NCBI GenBank assembly: GCA_027186245.1
Contig: CP114499.1
Span: 8,561,001-8,625,000 of the forward strand
Source of the DNA: Coriaria nepalensis
Taxonomy: Eukaryota; Streptophyta; Magnoliopsida; Cucurbitales; Coriariaceae
Length of the DNA: 64,000 nucleotides
Direction: 5' to 3'
Shown: one piece after another, positions 1 to 14,226 of the stretch
How the letters are laid out: each line of letters opens with the position of its first letter
How positions within the stretch are numbered: the stretch's first letter is position 1
Translations under genes and position numbers: made by a program
Notes under the pieces: model-generated
The model's input: only the letters and a program-made list of their open reading frames with translations
What the model was told of the DNA's origin: nothing
Databases searched by the model: none

Positions 1-1527
1 TGCTACTTAGAAAACTTAAAAGTATTATGTTGCGTGAAGAAGGGGACTAGTTTATATCATAACATGTTATTTTGTGAATCTTACAAGCCGAGAGTTTTAT
101 GCATTTCTCGCTTATAATCAAAGCAAATCATCTAAAAAGTGTTCTTAATACACACTCAGTAACAGTGATCTTCATGAGCAGATACAATGTTATCTCAAAT
201 CGGAACTTCACAAAGAAAAATTGGTCGAGAAAATTTTACTCATACGAGACTATACAGAATGTCTTGTCAAACGGATCCGAGAGGAACTCTTTTGTACGTT
301 TAGTAATTATTTCTTTTATTTTTTGTTTTTAAAATAGTTTTTTGTAAACTGTAAAAAAATATATGTCCGACAAAAGTACGGCCAAATATACTAATCGGTT
401 GTTTTCTCTTTTCTAAGAACAAAAAATTTATTCTCAAAACGACACTGGTTTCGGAGAGGAAGCAAGGACGGTTGCTGAGGGTGCATAAATCACAGCACAC
501 CTGCATGGACATCCAACCAGAACTGACGAAGGCACGTGCATGGGATCTGAGAAGCAGAAACTGTTTTTATTGTTGCCGTGGATTAAGTGACTTTCCTCCA
601 TGAACAGTGTACTATCTTAAGGGGATGAATCGGTGTTCTGTCTGTATATCGGGAAGGGCAGAATAACTTCAATAAACTCACCAGACAGAGAGAAAAAAAA
701 AAAAGGGGGGGGGGGGGGGCCTCGCACTCTGCTTTCTGAATCATGTAACTCCTGGTTCAGATTGAATGTGTGACCTCTATCCTTTGTGCAATTGAAAACC
801 TGAGAATTACACTGCATCTCCTGCATGACTAGCCATAGATAGGGTCAGAGATATGCAAAAAGAAGCTTATCCTGAATTTATGGTCTGCTGAAAAAACGGT
901 AATTCTGCTGCATAAAAGTGACTCTCACCATTGTTTTTTAGTGTACACTTTTTGATCCTGTTCCTGAAGGCAAAGAGAGTAGTGATTATACAATAAAAAG
1001 CTCTGCTCATGCTAATTGGATATCCCACCTCTTTTTTCAAGTGTCTATCTGTTCTTAACTGGAGTCTAGAGTTGAATCGGTACTAGAAGTGAGCAAGTGG
1101 GATCGCGCTTTGCCCAAGAAAGTGGAAACTTATCTCATGACATCCCCCTTGACATCTCCCCTTTTATTGCTTAGATGTTGTCTCAACATATGGGACCTTT
1201 ACTTTGAGAACTTCGAAAGATCTCAAGATCAAGGACCATGTTTCTTCAGAAAACACTCTTCCTACGAGATGTGACTTGCTTGCTATAAGATAATAGTCAT
1301 GCAGAATGCTTGTTCGTACAGTTCCGTATCTAGTTATAGTACTCCAAAACCAGAAGGTGCAACACTACAACAAGGCAACCATCCCCTGATTTTATTCTGT
1401 CGGCTAACCTCCTTATCTTAGCTAGAATTTCTTACATGAATATTCTCTAGCGAGTCATTGAACTCATTTTAATAAAAGGAATATATATTATTTTACTGTT
1501 GTCAATTGTTTTTCCGGTCTTCGATGC
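1..1527. other. Intergenic, no gene recognised
   Basis: I see no convincing coding region here. Short open frames exist but have no recognisable protein pattern. A homopolymer junction of 12 A (693-704) followed by 15 G (705-719) stands out and may be unstable or mis-assembled. Confidence 0.5.
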
Positions 1528-1749
1528 ATGAACATTGCCATATCGGACGAGACATCCCAAAAGGTCAGGAGGTTTGTGATCAAAATAACACTTTTGAATC
1601 ACCCGCTCTTCAAGGCATTGCCGGAAAAAGCTCGAGATGAGTACGATTACAACTCAGAATCTAAACTCTGCATTCCATGCGATGAGATTCTTTTTCTCAG
1701 TATCCTTCATTCCGCTAGTTCTTACTATCCAGAGAGAGCCCGAGAATAA
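1528..1749 (+). pseudogene. SAUR-like fragment (auxin-responsive small protein)
   Basis: The 73-codon frame carries the second half of the SAUR domain: RRFVIKITLLNHPLFKAL, then EYDYNSESKLCIPCDE, then an FLSIL tail. In intact SAURs this half is preceded by a block with a PKGxLxVYVG-type motif. Here that block is missing, the frame begins only about twelve residues before RRFVI, and no matching N-terminal exon is visible upstream. SAURs are small auxin-induced proteins that promote acid growth by inhibiting PP2C.D phosphatases. I read this as a truncated copy. A gene with an unusual start or an unrecognised first exon is the alternative. In Arabidopsis a SAUR lies beside PAL1 and another beside PAL2, which fits the PAL gene 7 kb away. 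Confidence 0.6.
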
Positions 1750-4515
1750 GTCACTGTCTGAGAAGAAGCTGAGAACTAATCTGACTGATTCATACGAACA
1801 ATCAATTCTTTCCAGAATGCTGATATGTAACAATGATGCATATATGAATAATGTGTGAACCCATTTATAAAAAAAAAAAAAAAAAAAAAATCGAAAGTTG
1901 AAGGGGTAAAATAATAATAATAAAAATTTAAGGGTCAACATGTAATTTTTGAAACTAAAACCCTTTTCTTACCCATTCTGCCCGTCAAAAGAGGCCGAGC
2001 TTTTCAGCTAGGATGAATCCGAGTGGGTTAGTAGAGCTTTTATATTTTTTATTTTAAAAAAAGGGCGGGCTCATGGGCCCCCCAAGTCTAACTTGACATC
2101 TCTACACTCTCCCTCAAATTTCTTCAATCTTTGATTTCAAGCTAATGATCTCTAATTGATGGAAGCTTATTTAACCTCTACTAATTAGCTTTAAATCCTC
2201 ACTTAATTTCATGAGATTGTTCAATAACTCACTCTCGAAATTTGAGATAAGAATCTTAAACCCTCAAATTTTCGGATTTCCTTTTCTTGGTTTTAATAAA
2301 AGTGATTATTAACTTCGATATGACTTAATAATATTAGGAAAATGATAGGTAATGAGTTTCATTTATTTGAGGTAATTAGGGTTATCGAAGGTATTTGATA
2401 ATATTTGATTAAGAATTGTCACAATGAAATAAAACGATGGAGATGATGATTTGAGTATGAATTTATTGGATATTTGATAGGTATAGTAAATCTAAAATGT
2501 CGTTAGATTAATAGTGGATATTGGATGTTAAATTGGATTTGGACAATTAATGATTTATTTAAAGTGCTAAGGTTTAAGAAGAAACTATGTGGTATGAATT
2601 GATCCGGTTTATTTGAATAAGAAGATTTAGGAAATTATGAATATAATTAGTATAGGTCAAGTTGGGTTAAGTATTATGGTAATTAGATATCGGCTAGCTA
2701 GTATTAATATGTAAAGATAGGTGTGAATAGTCTTCCATACAGTTTAATATTGATTTCTATTTGGATTAGAGTTGTTGATTCTTTGTTTCCGGAAATAAGT
2801 TTGTCGGGGATCCCTCTCCTCAAATCCTCTTAAGACGGTTCGTCTGCAATCTTTTTGGCATACCCCACAGTGAATAAATATTATATGGTTACGTAAAATA
2901 TTTCAAACTTTTCATACATGATTAATTAGTTCATGAGAATTAATTGATTGAATATGATTATTTATGATTTGCTCATTCGATAGATTGGAATTGATGGTTC
3001 ATCATTTAAATTATTTTAAGAAAAATTTGGTTTTAAAAAAGTTAATTGAAAAGGCATGCATTAGGCAGGACAAATATATAGGAAACTAAGTTGCACATTG
3101 ATTTTTTTAGTATATTTATATTTCATGACATGTACATGAATCTTAATAAAGGCGCGATTGTCAAGTATAGTGATCATGATGAATGAACCATATGGCTAGT
3201 GAATGCATAAGCATATAGATTTAACTCTGATATGAATTTGCTATTGTATGATTGTTTGGTAAGTCGTCAAAATAACTATAGCTATCATTAGTATTGATAA
3301 TCTTGGTGCACATTGATCTATTATATATATGACGTATGCGGAGTTATACGATAATATTATTATTATAACCGTATATGACATGATATTAAATAACTCTAAC
3401 GATGATTGGATTTGGCATCGGTATAATTGTTGATGGCATTAGATTATTGACTTAATTATGTGGATTTCCTTAGGGTGAAGTTGGTATTATGGTATATGAG
3501 ATTGGAACTTTGATAATTATTTATTTTATGGTCATACATGCTTAAAAAGAAACTTATTTCGAAAACGTACTTATTTAATATTTATTTACTGAATTTCGAC
3601 TTACCTTCTTTTTCGTTAAATTTTTTATTTTTCCAGATAGTTAATCGTGCTTAGTTTCACATATGTGATACCTCGGTTGGAGTTCACTTTTTTTTTTTGT
3701 TGACCACTCTTTGTCAAGTTGTTAAGAACTTCTTTTGATTCTTTTGTGGTCAATTTTTTGAAATGTAAATAGGGTTCATATGGACTAATACATTGCTCCG
3801 TCGAATATATACAATTTATAGTTAATGAAAAGTGTTACATATTATTTAGTCTCAGTTTTTATTTTATATATATATTCAGGTGAACATATATATATATATT
3901 ACTAAATTTATAGGATTACACAGAAAACTTACGTGATCAGAGAATTTAATTTATGTATAGAGCCACATACCGGTTACATTAAGTTTGGGTGTGACAAATA
4001 ATATTACTCATCATCTACTTGCTCAGTTGAAAATTCGTAGAAAAAACAAAACAGATAATTTATTTTGCTCGAAATGAGATCGGGATCAAAGTAATCTTGC
4101 AACCAAATAAACAAAACAGATAATTCATCTTCACAAAATGAAATACAAACAGAAAAAAAGACAATCCTGTTATCATAAACACCAGTCAAAAATCCTTCCA
4201 TGACAGTAGAATTCTTATCATAAACAAACAATTTAGCAGACCAAGTACCAACACAAGATGTAATGCAGAAAAAATAAAAGTGTATATAACAGATATACAC
4301 TAGTATATTGCCTTATTGATAACGTTACGTACAACACACTGATACTGACTACTGAAAGAAACAAGCAGTGCCACAAGAAAGGAACTGCAAAAAGAAAAGA
4401 AAAAGGCCAAACCCGAACCGAAGTTAAAATATAAAAATATAAATTTCCACTAACTTTGCTCTACAGTTGAAGCCTTAATGCAAATTTTCCCCCAAAATTA
4501 CCACCACCCTACTTA
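1750..4515. other. AT-rich intergenic, possible decayed LTR
   Basis: No gene seen. There is a run of 20 or more A at 1869-1890. At about 3985-3999 the minus strand reads TGTCACACCCAAAC, which resembles the 5' terminus of plant Ty3/gypsy LTRs, but I found no second LTR, target duplication or internal domain. The last few hundred bases probably include the 3' UTR of the minus-strand membrane-protein gene that follows. Confidence 0.35.
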
Positions 4516-5919
4516 TCACCTAAGTCCCTCAATGAATCCACCAAGCTCCCTCTGGCCAAACCTCCTTCCCAGTAAACTGGCATCTCTAGACCTAGCAGCA
4601 AAGTAAAATATAAGCCAAGCAACCATAAAATAAACCTCCACAACTGACTGGAAAACTATGGAAGCATACTTCCCACAGACTCGAGCCATGATCCATCTCA
4701 CCAAGGACCCACAAAAAATAGCTTCCAAACATTTCAATTGAATGGCTTGGTTCATCATTGTCCATAACAAATGACAACCTTCTTTCAATATCTCTTTCCC
4801 ACTTCGCCTAGAATCCACAATAGCAACCCAAGCATCCACGGCGAAAAGAAAAGCAACAACCGTATCCAGCAAAAACCAGCTTAACAAAAACCCAGATGTC
4901 TCCTTTTCCAAACCTCGAATATGAGGAGATATAACAGAGAATGGCATCAATTTCAATCTTACAAATAGCTTTAGGAATGAATACTGGTCTTCAATTTCAC
5001 CAAAATACCACAAACCAAGAAGCTGAGTCAATGCATCTCTCACTGCCCATCTCATAAGAATGAACCCAGAAAGCCTCTTTAGCCCTAATCTAGACCCATC
5101 CCAAACCATCCCAACAAATGAAGTAAATCTCCCTAGCTGAACATTAACAACTGCAATGAACACAATGCCTAGAACCCAAGCGTATGTAACGAGAAACCCA
5201 ATTATAACCCAGCCATATGCCACAGATAAGAAACTCACAAGGAAGAACAAGGCTATTGTGTCTCGACGACCAAGCTCGAATCTTTTGAAAAACAAATTAA
5301 AAACCCTATCCAAATCTGGATGCTCCTTTTCCAATCCAGCTGCCTTACCTTCACCTTCCTGACCCGTAACAACACTCTCTGTGTCAGAAACCAGAGAAGC
5401 ACTCTCAGATTTGAACGTGACTCCAGGCCTAACAACCTCCGAAACACTAATTCCATTATCTACGACCACATCTGAAAGCCCTAATTTCAGGTCGAAATGT
5501 GTGAAAATCACGAAACTGGCATTTTGAGGAGACTTGTGGAGGCTAGACTCAAAGAGGCTGCGGTCGTCATCTCCGTCGTTCGAGAAGAAGTCGTCTACAG
5601 TCCCGATGCGGGTGAGCTGGAGGAAAGGACGGCGACGGGCGGCGGCACCGGCAGCTGTCTGAGACGGATCCTCCTGAGATCGAAGGCGGTGGTTGGTGGC
5701 GACAAGATCGAGGCGGGAAAGGAGAGCTTTAAGGGAAGGATCGTGGTCGATGAAGGAGGTGACGAGGTGGGTTCCATTTTCCACCACAGTATGAAAGGAG
5801 AAGATGAGGAGAGAAAGGAAGAGATAGGTGAAGAGGTTAGAGGTGAATGAAGTGGTGGCTTCTCTTAGAACTTGTGATGTGCTGCGAAGATTGTTCAGTC
5901 GAGGACGATGAACGCTCAT
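4516..5919 (-). CDS. Multi-pass plant membrane protein, function unknown
   Basis: A single-exon frame of 467 residues beginning MSVHRPRLNNLRST. Hydrophobic segments lie near residues 28-45, 220-262 (two adjacent spans), 345-370 and 430-448, so it is an integral membrane protein. The stretch between about 90 and 210 is acidic, hydrophilic and Ser-rich. I recall highly similar plant proteins annotated only as transmembrane protein, and no catalytic motif is visible. The stop is at 4516-4518. The start codon lies only 295 bp from the stop of the same-strand adenosine kinase gene, so promoter and 5' UTR must be very short or overlap the ADK 3' region. Coding potential is clear; function is not. 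Confidence 0.8.
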   Translation of the reverse strand: MSVHRPRLNNLRSTSQVLREATTSFTSNLFTYLFLSLLIFSFHTVVENGTHLVTSFIDHDPSLKALLSRLDLVATNHRLRSQEDPSQTAAGAAARRRPFLQLTRIGTVDDFFSNDGDDDRSLFESSLHKSPQNASFVIFTHFDLKLGLSDVVVDNGISVSEVVRPGVTFKSESASLVSDTESVVTGQEGEGKAAGLEKEHPDLDRVFNLFFKRFELGRRDTIALFFLVSFLSVAYGWVIIGFLVTYAWVLGIVFIAVVNVQLGRFTSFVGMVWDGSRLGLKRLSGFILMRWAVRDALTQLLGLWYFGEIEDQYSFLKLFVRLKLMPFSVISPHIRGLEKETSGFLLSWFLLDTVVAFLFAVDAWVAIVDSRRSGKEILKEGCHLLWTMMNQAIQLKCLEAIFCGSLVRWIMARVCGKYASIVFQSVVEVYFMVAWLIFYFAARSRDASLLGRRFGQRELGGFIEGLR

Positions 5920-6213
5920 CGCGAAAATCCCAGTTTCTGTTTCAATTTCTTTTCCTTCTCCTTTCTCAGATTTTTCTTCCCCTTTTTTGGGCCCTTGTTT
6001 GTTTGTTCCTCTTCTCAGATATTTTTGGCTTTTTTTTTTTTGTCTTTTTGCGCGGGAGGAGAGAGAAAAATGAGCCTACAGCCCACTTACCCTCTGCCAC
6101 GTGGATATTATTTTCCTCAAAAGAAGGAAAAAGACAAAAAAGGAAAAGAAAAATGCATTTTATAATCATCAAATTACTAGTTTGTATATTTCATAACAAT
6201 GGAGTGAGGAGAG

Positions 6214-9107
<2,894 letters not shown>

Positions 9108-11641
9108 CTAATGAAGAGGAGGAATAGGTGCACCATTCCACTCCTTCAAGCAATCAAGAATGGGATCGATGAGCTTCCCCTCACACAAAGCAACAAACAC
9201 CTTATCACACTCTTCACCGGGCGATACAGCCTTCTCGCCCGTAAGCAACCTCGTACCCAACTCCTCTCTAACAAACTTGTACAACGGATAAGACCGGCAC
9301 TCCTTAATCTGATTCGGAATCACAGCATTACCGCTCTCAACCGCCACCCTGGCACTCTCCACTTCCTTAGGCAAAATAGCCTTGAGCTCTTCTTCAAACA
9401 CCCCTACCTTTTGGAAGATTGATGTGCTTGCATTCTTCTCGCCTTCTCCATTTGTCAAAGCATGTTCCACTAGCACTTGTCTAAGCTTTTGCATCAAAGG
9501 GTATGTAGCCAAACAAGGGTCATCGATATATGCAAAAACGTACTCTCTGTTGACCACTTTGAGCAGATCCTTCTCACAGAATCTAGACGGGTGAAGCTCG
9601 CCGTTGGAACCGGTGATTAATACCCTCTTAGCCACTTGGCTCACCGTGTTCTTAACAGTGTTTCTCAGGTTCTCCTCCAAATGCCTCAAGTCAATAGCTT
9701 GGCATATTGCTAGTAAAAATGTTGATGACATCAGCTTTAAGATATCAACAGCTTCAGCTGTTTTCCTCGAAGATATTAATCCCAAAGAGTTCACGTCTTG
9801 ATTATGCTGCTCGGCACTTTGGACATGGCTCGTAACGGGATTGGCTAGATACTGAAGTTCGGAACAGTAAGAAGCCATGGCTATTTCCGCACCTTTGAAA
9901 CCATAATCCAAACTTGGGTTTCTACCTCCTGAGAGATTTGAAGGCAGCCCATTGTTGTAGAAGTCGTTAACAAGCTCGGAAAATTGAGCGAACATGAGTT
10001 TTCCAATTGCGGCTATAGCTAAACGGGTATTGTCCATGGAAACTCCAATTGGGGTTCCCTGGAAGTTTCCGCCATGTAAGGCCTTGTTTCTAGAAACATC
10101 GATCAGAGGGTTATCATTAACCGAGTTAATCTCTCTCTCGATCGATTTGGTTGAAAAGCGAATTACTTCGATTTGAGGACCGAGCCACTGCGGTGAAGTT
10201 CGGAGAGCATATCGGTCCTGTTTTGGCTTTTGCAAAGAATCAGTCTCGTGTAATTTCTTAGCCGCTTTCACGTAAGCACTTCCATCCAAAATATGCTCCA
10301 TTATTGCTGCAGCTTCAATCTGGCCTGGATGGTGCTTCAATTTATGCGTCAAGTGATCCGTAAACTCGGGTTTACCCTGCATAACTTCAGCAAAAACAGC
10401 CGATAACAATTCCGACAAAATGGCAAGAATGTTCGCCTCGTAAAGAACCATAGAAGCTAATGCCGAACCAACTGCAGTGCCATTGACAAGAGCAAGGCCT
10501 TCTTTCGGCTGTAATTCAAAAAACCCAGTGTCGATCCCGGCTTTGTTGAATGCTTCTTTGGCATTGAGGGTCTCACCTTTCGGGCCGATGGCTTTGGAGT
10601 TGGGCCGGCCCGTGAGTAGTCCGGCTATGTAAGATAGAGGTACGAGATCGCCAGAAGCCGTGATCGTGCCACGTAGTGGTAGACATGGAGTGATGTTGTG
10701 GTTGAGAAATTTGGTCATGGCTTCTAGGATTTGGAATCTGATGCCGGAATAACCTTGAAGAAGAGTGTTGATCCGGACCAGCATGGCTGCTCTTGTGGTG
10801 GACTGCGGTAGCGTGTGACATGATTCCGTTCCGGTTCCGAATATTCCAGCATTCAGAAATCTACACCCAAACAAGCAAGTGTCCGTAGAAAATTAGTGGC
10901 TGCTTAGTTGATCGAACTAATCACATATACTTAGTGGTTAATTATAAGCTAATTATGTAGTGATAAAAAATATATTTGCCTATAACCTTAACTCAACAGT
11001 GACGTGTTTGCTTTCTATTGGTTGAAATATCTTATGTTATATTATCTTACCTATAAATAAAATAAGTTTCATAAAGATTACAGAAGTTTATATATAAAAA
11101 AAAGTTACTTTGTTATCAATTTAAGCCACCCAAACTGACAAGTTTTTTTTTTTTTTTTTTTATAACTCTGACGTGAGTATAATAATTTACTTTTAGTGGT
11201 AAATAATTGATTAATATATATTTACCGGATGAGCTCCTTCTGAAGAGCACCGCCCTGTTTGGTTCTCCGATGCGACGTGGCACCAAAGCCGGTGGTAACG
11301 CCGTAACTGTCCGTCCCTTTATTCATACTCTCCATCACCCAATCACTACTCGCCTGAACTCCAGCCCTAGCCGACTCGGACAGCTCCACGGACGTCTTCA
11401 CACCAGCTGAAATCGCCGCCACCTGAGCAATGGTCAGAGTCTTGCCGCCGAGTTTCACCACCGGCCTACGGTACTCAGTCACCATCCTCTTCACCTCCTC
11501 AAAATGACTCCCCGCCATCGACTCGGCCGCCGCTCCCCAGCTCAGCGGATCCTCGCGATGATGAATATCGTTACCACTCACGCAGAAACTCTTCAACAAA
11601 GACGACGACGTCGTTCCGTCTAAGTGACCGTTTGTCTCCAT
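9108..11641 (-). CDS. PAL: Phenylalanine ammonia-lyase
   Basis: Deaminates L-phenylalanine to trans-cinnamate, the entry step to lignin, flavonoids, coumarins and salicylate, in the cytosol. There are two exons, 11226-11641 and 9108-10860. The single intron splits the Arg codon in [14 protein letters not shown], the conserved PAL intron position. The joined product is 722 residues, a normal length. The Ala-Ser-Gly triad that cyclises to the MIO cofactor is at about residues 207-209 in [14 protein letters not shown]. Conserved blocks [17 protein letters not shown] and [20 protein letters not shown] are intact, and the C terminus is APIPPLH. No lesion was seen. A TATA-like box and AC elements lie upstream. 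Plant PALs act as homotetramers and often form families, so this is one member. Confidence 0.97.
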
Positions 11642-11745
11642 GGTTAGAGAAATGAAGAAGTCTGAGGCGGAGGAGAATACAGGTTGCTGCTATTTTGGTG
11701 GGTAGAGAATTCCAGGTTTGGAAAATAGGAGAGGGAATGTGGGGG

Positions 11746-11752
11746 TTAAATA
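11746..11752 (-). promoter_or_regulatory. TATA-like box of PAL
   Basis: The minus strand reads TATTTAA about 105 bp upstream of the PAL start codon, a suitable distance for a TATA element with a short leader. Confidence 0.5.
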
Positions 11753-11804
11753 GATCGCAGGGGAGATAAACTTACTCCCATGGAGGTGGGGGAGAACGTT
11801 ATAC

Positions 11805-11811
11805 GGTAGGT
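11805..11811 (-). promoter_or_regulatory. AC-I element (ACCTACC), proximal PAL promoter
   Basis: ACCTACC on the minus strand, about 165 bp upstream of the PAL ATG and about 55 bp beyond the TATA-like box. AC elements are bound by R2R3-MYB regulators of phenylpropanoid genes. Exact match and position make function likely. Confidence 0.65.
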
Positions 11812-12768
11812 AAGCACAAGGTGGGCGTAGAGTGACGAGAAAGGGGTAGTTGAAATCAATCTCTAGCCGTCCGATCCTATTTTCTAATCTAACGATCTTT
11901 ATTTGAATCGTGGATGTGTTCAAAGCCTTATGAATTTTAATCATACTCTTTTAATGAAACAAAAAATTAAGAAGATCAACTTAAATACGGAATTAAGTTT
12001 ACATTTAGTGAAGCCAATAGCGACATAATTAAACGCTCGTTTCGTTTCATAAGTACATCATTAAAACCGCAGATCAGTTACGTCGTAAATAAATTATCGT
12101 TATTTTTATTACATGTCATAAGCCTAAAACGACAGGACGGTAATGACCGACTTTTCTTCCCCGTAATTGTGATGTTGTTGTGAGGAAATTGAGAAGGAAA
12201 CGACATGACAGGGAAGTGGATATATATAAAAATATTTCATAGTTAAATGTCATGTTAGTATTACTTAAATAGAAAATATATAAAAAATTTACATTAATTA
12301 TATTTAATTTTAAATTTAATATGATTAATCATGATCAAATTATCAAATTAATTACGATAATATAATTTTATTTTTTTACTAGTTGAGAGAGAACGAAAGC
12401 TAAATTTAATTACGAGTTTAACAAGAATAATCTCGACTAAGATCGGCTTAATCCGGCTTATATTGGTGAACTTAATCTTGGAAAATTGTTGCAAGCCCAT
12501 CTGTTTTGACTTGTTTGGTACTAGTACATTTCTTTTTGTCATTGGTTAATTTGGAGGCCTAATGGATCTAACATTTGAACTAATTAGCTCGACTTCTTGT
12601 TTATTCGTAACATATTTTTAATTAATAGTAAGTTAATTAACTAAAAAATCACACGTTTTGGTTTGGTGGGTAGATATCGGATGGATAGGTTACCTTCTTG
12701 ACTCTTCATGATTATGAATTAGTCCAAGTAGGCAGCTAATTTGAAAAAGTGAAGTTCTTTCAAGTAAT

Positions 12769-12775
12769 GGTAGGT
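12769..12775 (-). promoter_or_regulatory. AC-I element (distal)
   Basis: ACCTACC on the minus strand, about 1.1 kb upstream of the PAL start. An exact 7-base match may occur by chance; the clustering with others strengthens it. Confidence 0.4.
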
Positions 12776-12945
12776 GAAATAAATAAATATAAAGAGGATG
12801 AAATAGTGTATGGTCAAGATTCTCTCCCCCTCACCTACTCATTTCTCTACGTCATGAACTTAGAAGCATATATATGTCTTAGATATTGGTGTGGACAAAA
12901 ATGGATGATAGATGCTGATGAATGAGACAGAGAGAGTCGCAGCTT

Positions 12946-12990
12946 GGTTGGTGTTGGTGTTGGTGTTGGTGTTGGTGTTGGTGTTGGTGT
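12946..12990. repeat. (GTTGGT)n microsatellite beginning with an AC-II-like site
   Basis: About seven hexamers of GTTGGT (ACCAAC on the PAL strand). The first bases, 12946-12952, give a full ACCAACC, the AC-II core, on the minus strand. Confidence 0.7.
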
Positions 12991-13045
12991 TGTTGTTATA
13001 AAAAGCATTCTCCATCTTTATATGCCAAACAATTTAATTTCCACT

Positions 13046-13079
<34 letters not shown>

Positions 13080-13226
13080 CGTACATTACTAATACATGTC
13101 TTTAATATCGGTCGTCATGCAAGTCAAAAACAATGGGACAAATATTAACTAATAGTGCTAGAATGTGGGGTCTACATTTTGACTATCTGGCATGGTATAT
13201 ATATATAATATAATGAAAAACACGGT

Positions 13227-13233
13227 GGTAGGT
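13227..13233 (-). promoter_or_regulatory. AC-I element (distal)
   Basis: ACCTACC on the minus strand, about 1.6 kb upstream of PAL and just before the duplicated block. Confidence 0.4.
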
Positions 13234-13242
13234 GAAGAAGCG

Positions 13243-13331
13243 TAAAGAGGTGGTAGGTGTAGAACCAGGCATAGAGCGCACCAGAGTATAGATACCATAA
13301 AGAGGTGGTAGGTGTAGTACTAGGCATAGAG
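13243..13331. repeat. Direct duplication, 55-bp period, carrying two AC-I elements
   Basis: A 34-base unit at 13243-13276 recurs at 13298-13331 with two mismatches. Each copy contains GGTAGGT (ACCTACC on the minus strand) at 13252-13258 and 13307-13313, and ends in GGCATAGAG. Confidence 0.75.
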
Positions 13332-14226
13332 AGCAGCAGCATTAAGAGGTCTCTAAGAGGTAAGAGGTAAAGAGGTAAGTCGTGTGAGTTTAGCTACCGC
13401 CCCTTCTCTTTGGAGTTTGGATATTACAGGACACTCCAACAGCCTCAATAGCAACCCCTTTTTAGTTGTTTCCTTTCGACAAATTGATTCATGAATCACA
13501 ATGGCCATGATACTCGTTTACACAATCTTAATTTTGTTAACAAAAATCTTAAATCTTGATCAGTTTAAATGAAGAGCTACTATCTCATAATCAATAGTCA
13601 ATTACGTCCATTTCCACATATACGTGATCTTGTTACGTAATAGGTATTCTTAATAGCTCATAGAAAAGCAGAGTAGAGTTGGGGACCATTGGATGTAAAG
13701 AGTGGGTGGGGGGCTTCCCGCCTTCTTCCCTTCAGGAACGAATGAATATCAACCACAACCAGGAAAAGTGAGCTTTACCGCCACGGGAGTGGCCACGATC
13801 AAGCCTGTCAGACACCCCCTGGAACTAGCCAGAACGATCAGTCTCAACATTTAATCTTCTTGATTATGAACTGTTACTTGATAATCGACCGACACAAATT
13901 TATGAACACGTCCGTATTCTTATATATATATATATAATGAAAATTATATATATTTTTATAAAATAGTGACTATGATCCTACAAATTGATTCAGCACCCAA
14001 GAATTTCTCGTTTTAGTTTAAATAAACAAAAAGTAATTTTCTTGACTTGAAAAATTGTAGTTCTTAACACGAAAAATTCCTATAATCTCAAGAAGGACCA
14101 TTTGCCCAAGCTTAATTAACCTCGTCAGAATAAAGCACCCAGTGTGTGAAACACAAGGGATTATATTTTACAGGAAAATTTTGGACCCAGAGAAAGAAGA
14201 GGAAAAGAAGAAGCTATAGTTACTAA

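Larger units (their letters stand above)
11642..14226. other. PAL upstream region / EIN2 3' flank
   Basis: No gene seen. It holds five exact ACCTACC sites on the PAL strand (11805, 12769, 13227, 13252, 13307) and one ACCAACC (12946). It also has a (GTTGGT)n microsatellite (about 12948-12990), a TATAAAAAG on the plus strand near 12997, an AT dinucleotide run near 13045-13072, and a 55-bp-period direct duplication (13243-13331). The right end is the EIN2 3' UTR. Confidence 0.6.

Noticed and set aside
3900..4000. Full LTR retrotransposon ending at TGTCACACCC (minus strand)
   Set aside because: Only one terminus-like string; no partner LTR, primer-binding site, polymerase domain or target duplication found.
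4004..4300. 98-codon minus-strand ORF downstream of the membrane-protein gene
   Set aside because: Phe/Cys-rich sequence in AT-rich DNA, no domain; most likely 3' UTR or spacer.
5497..5850. Open plus-strand frame of 117 codons inside the membrane-protein gene
   Set aside because: Antisense shadow of the 467-residue minus-strand gene; low-complexity charged sequence with no domain.
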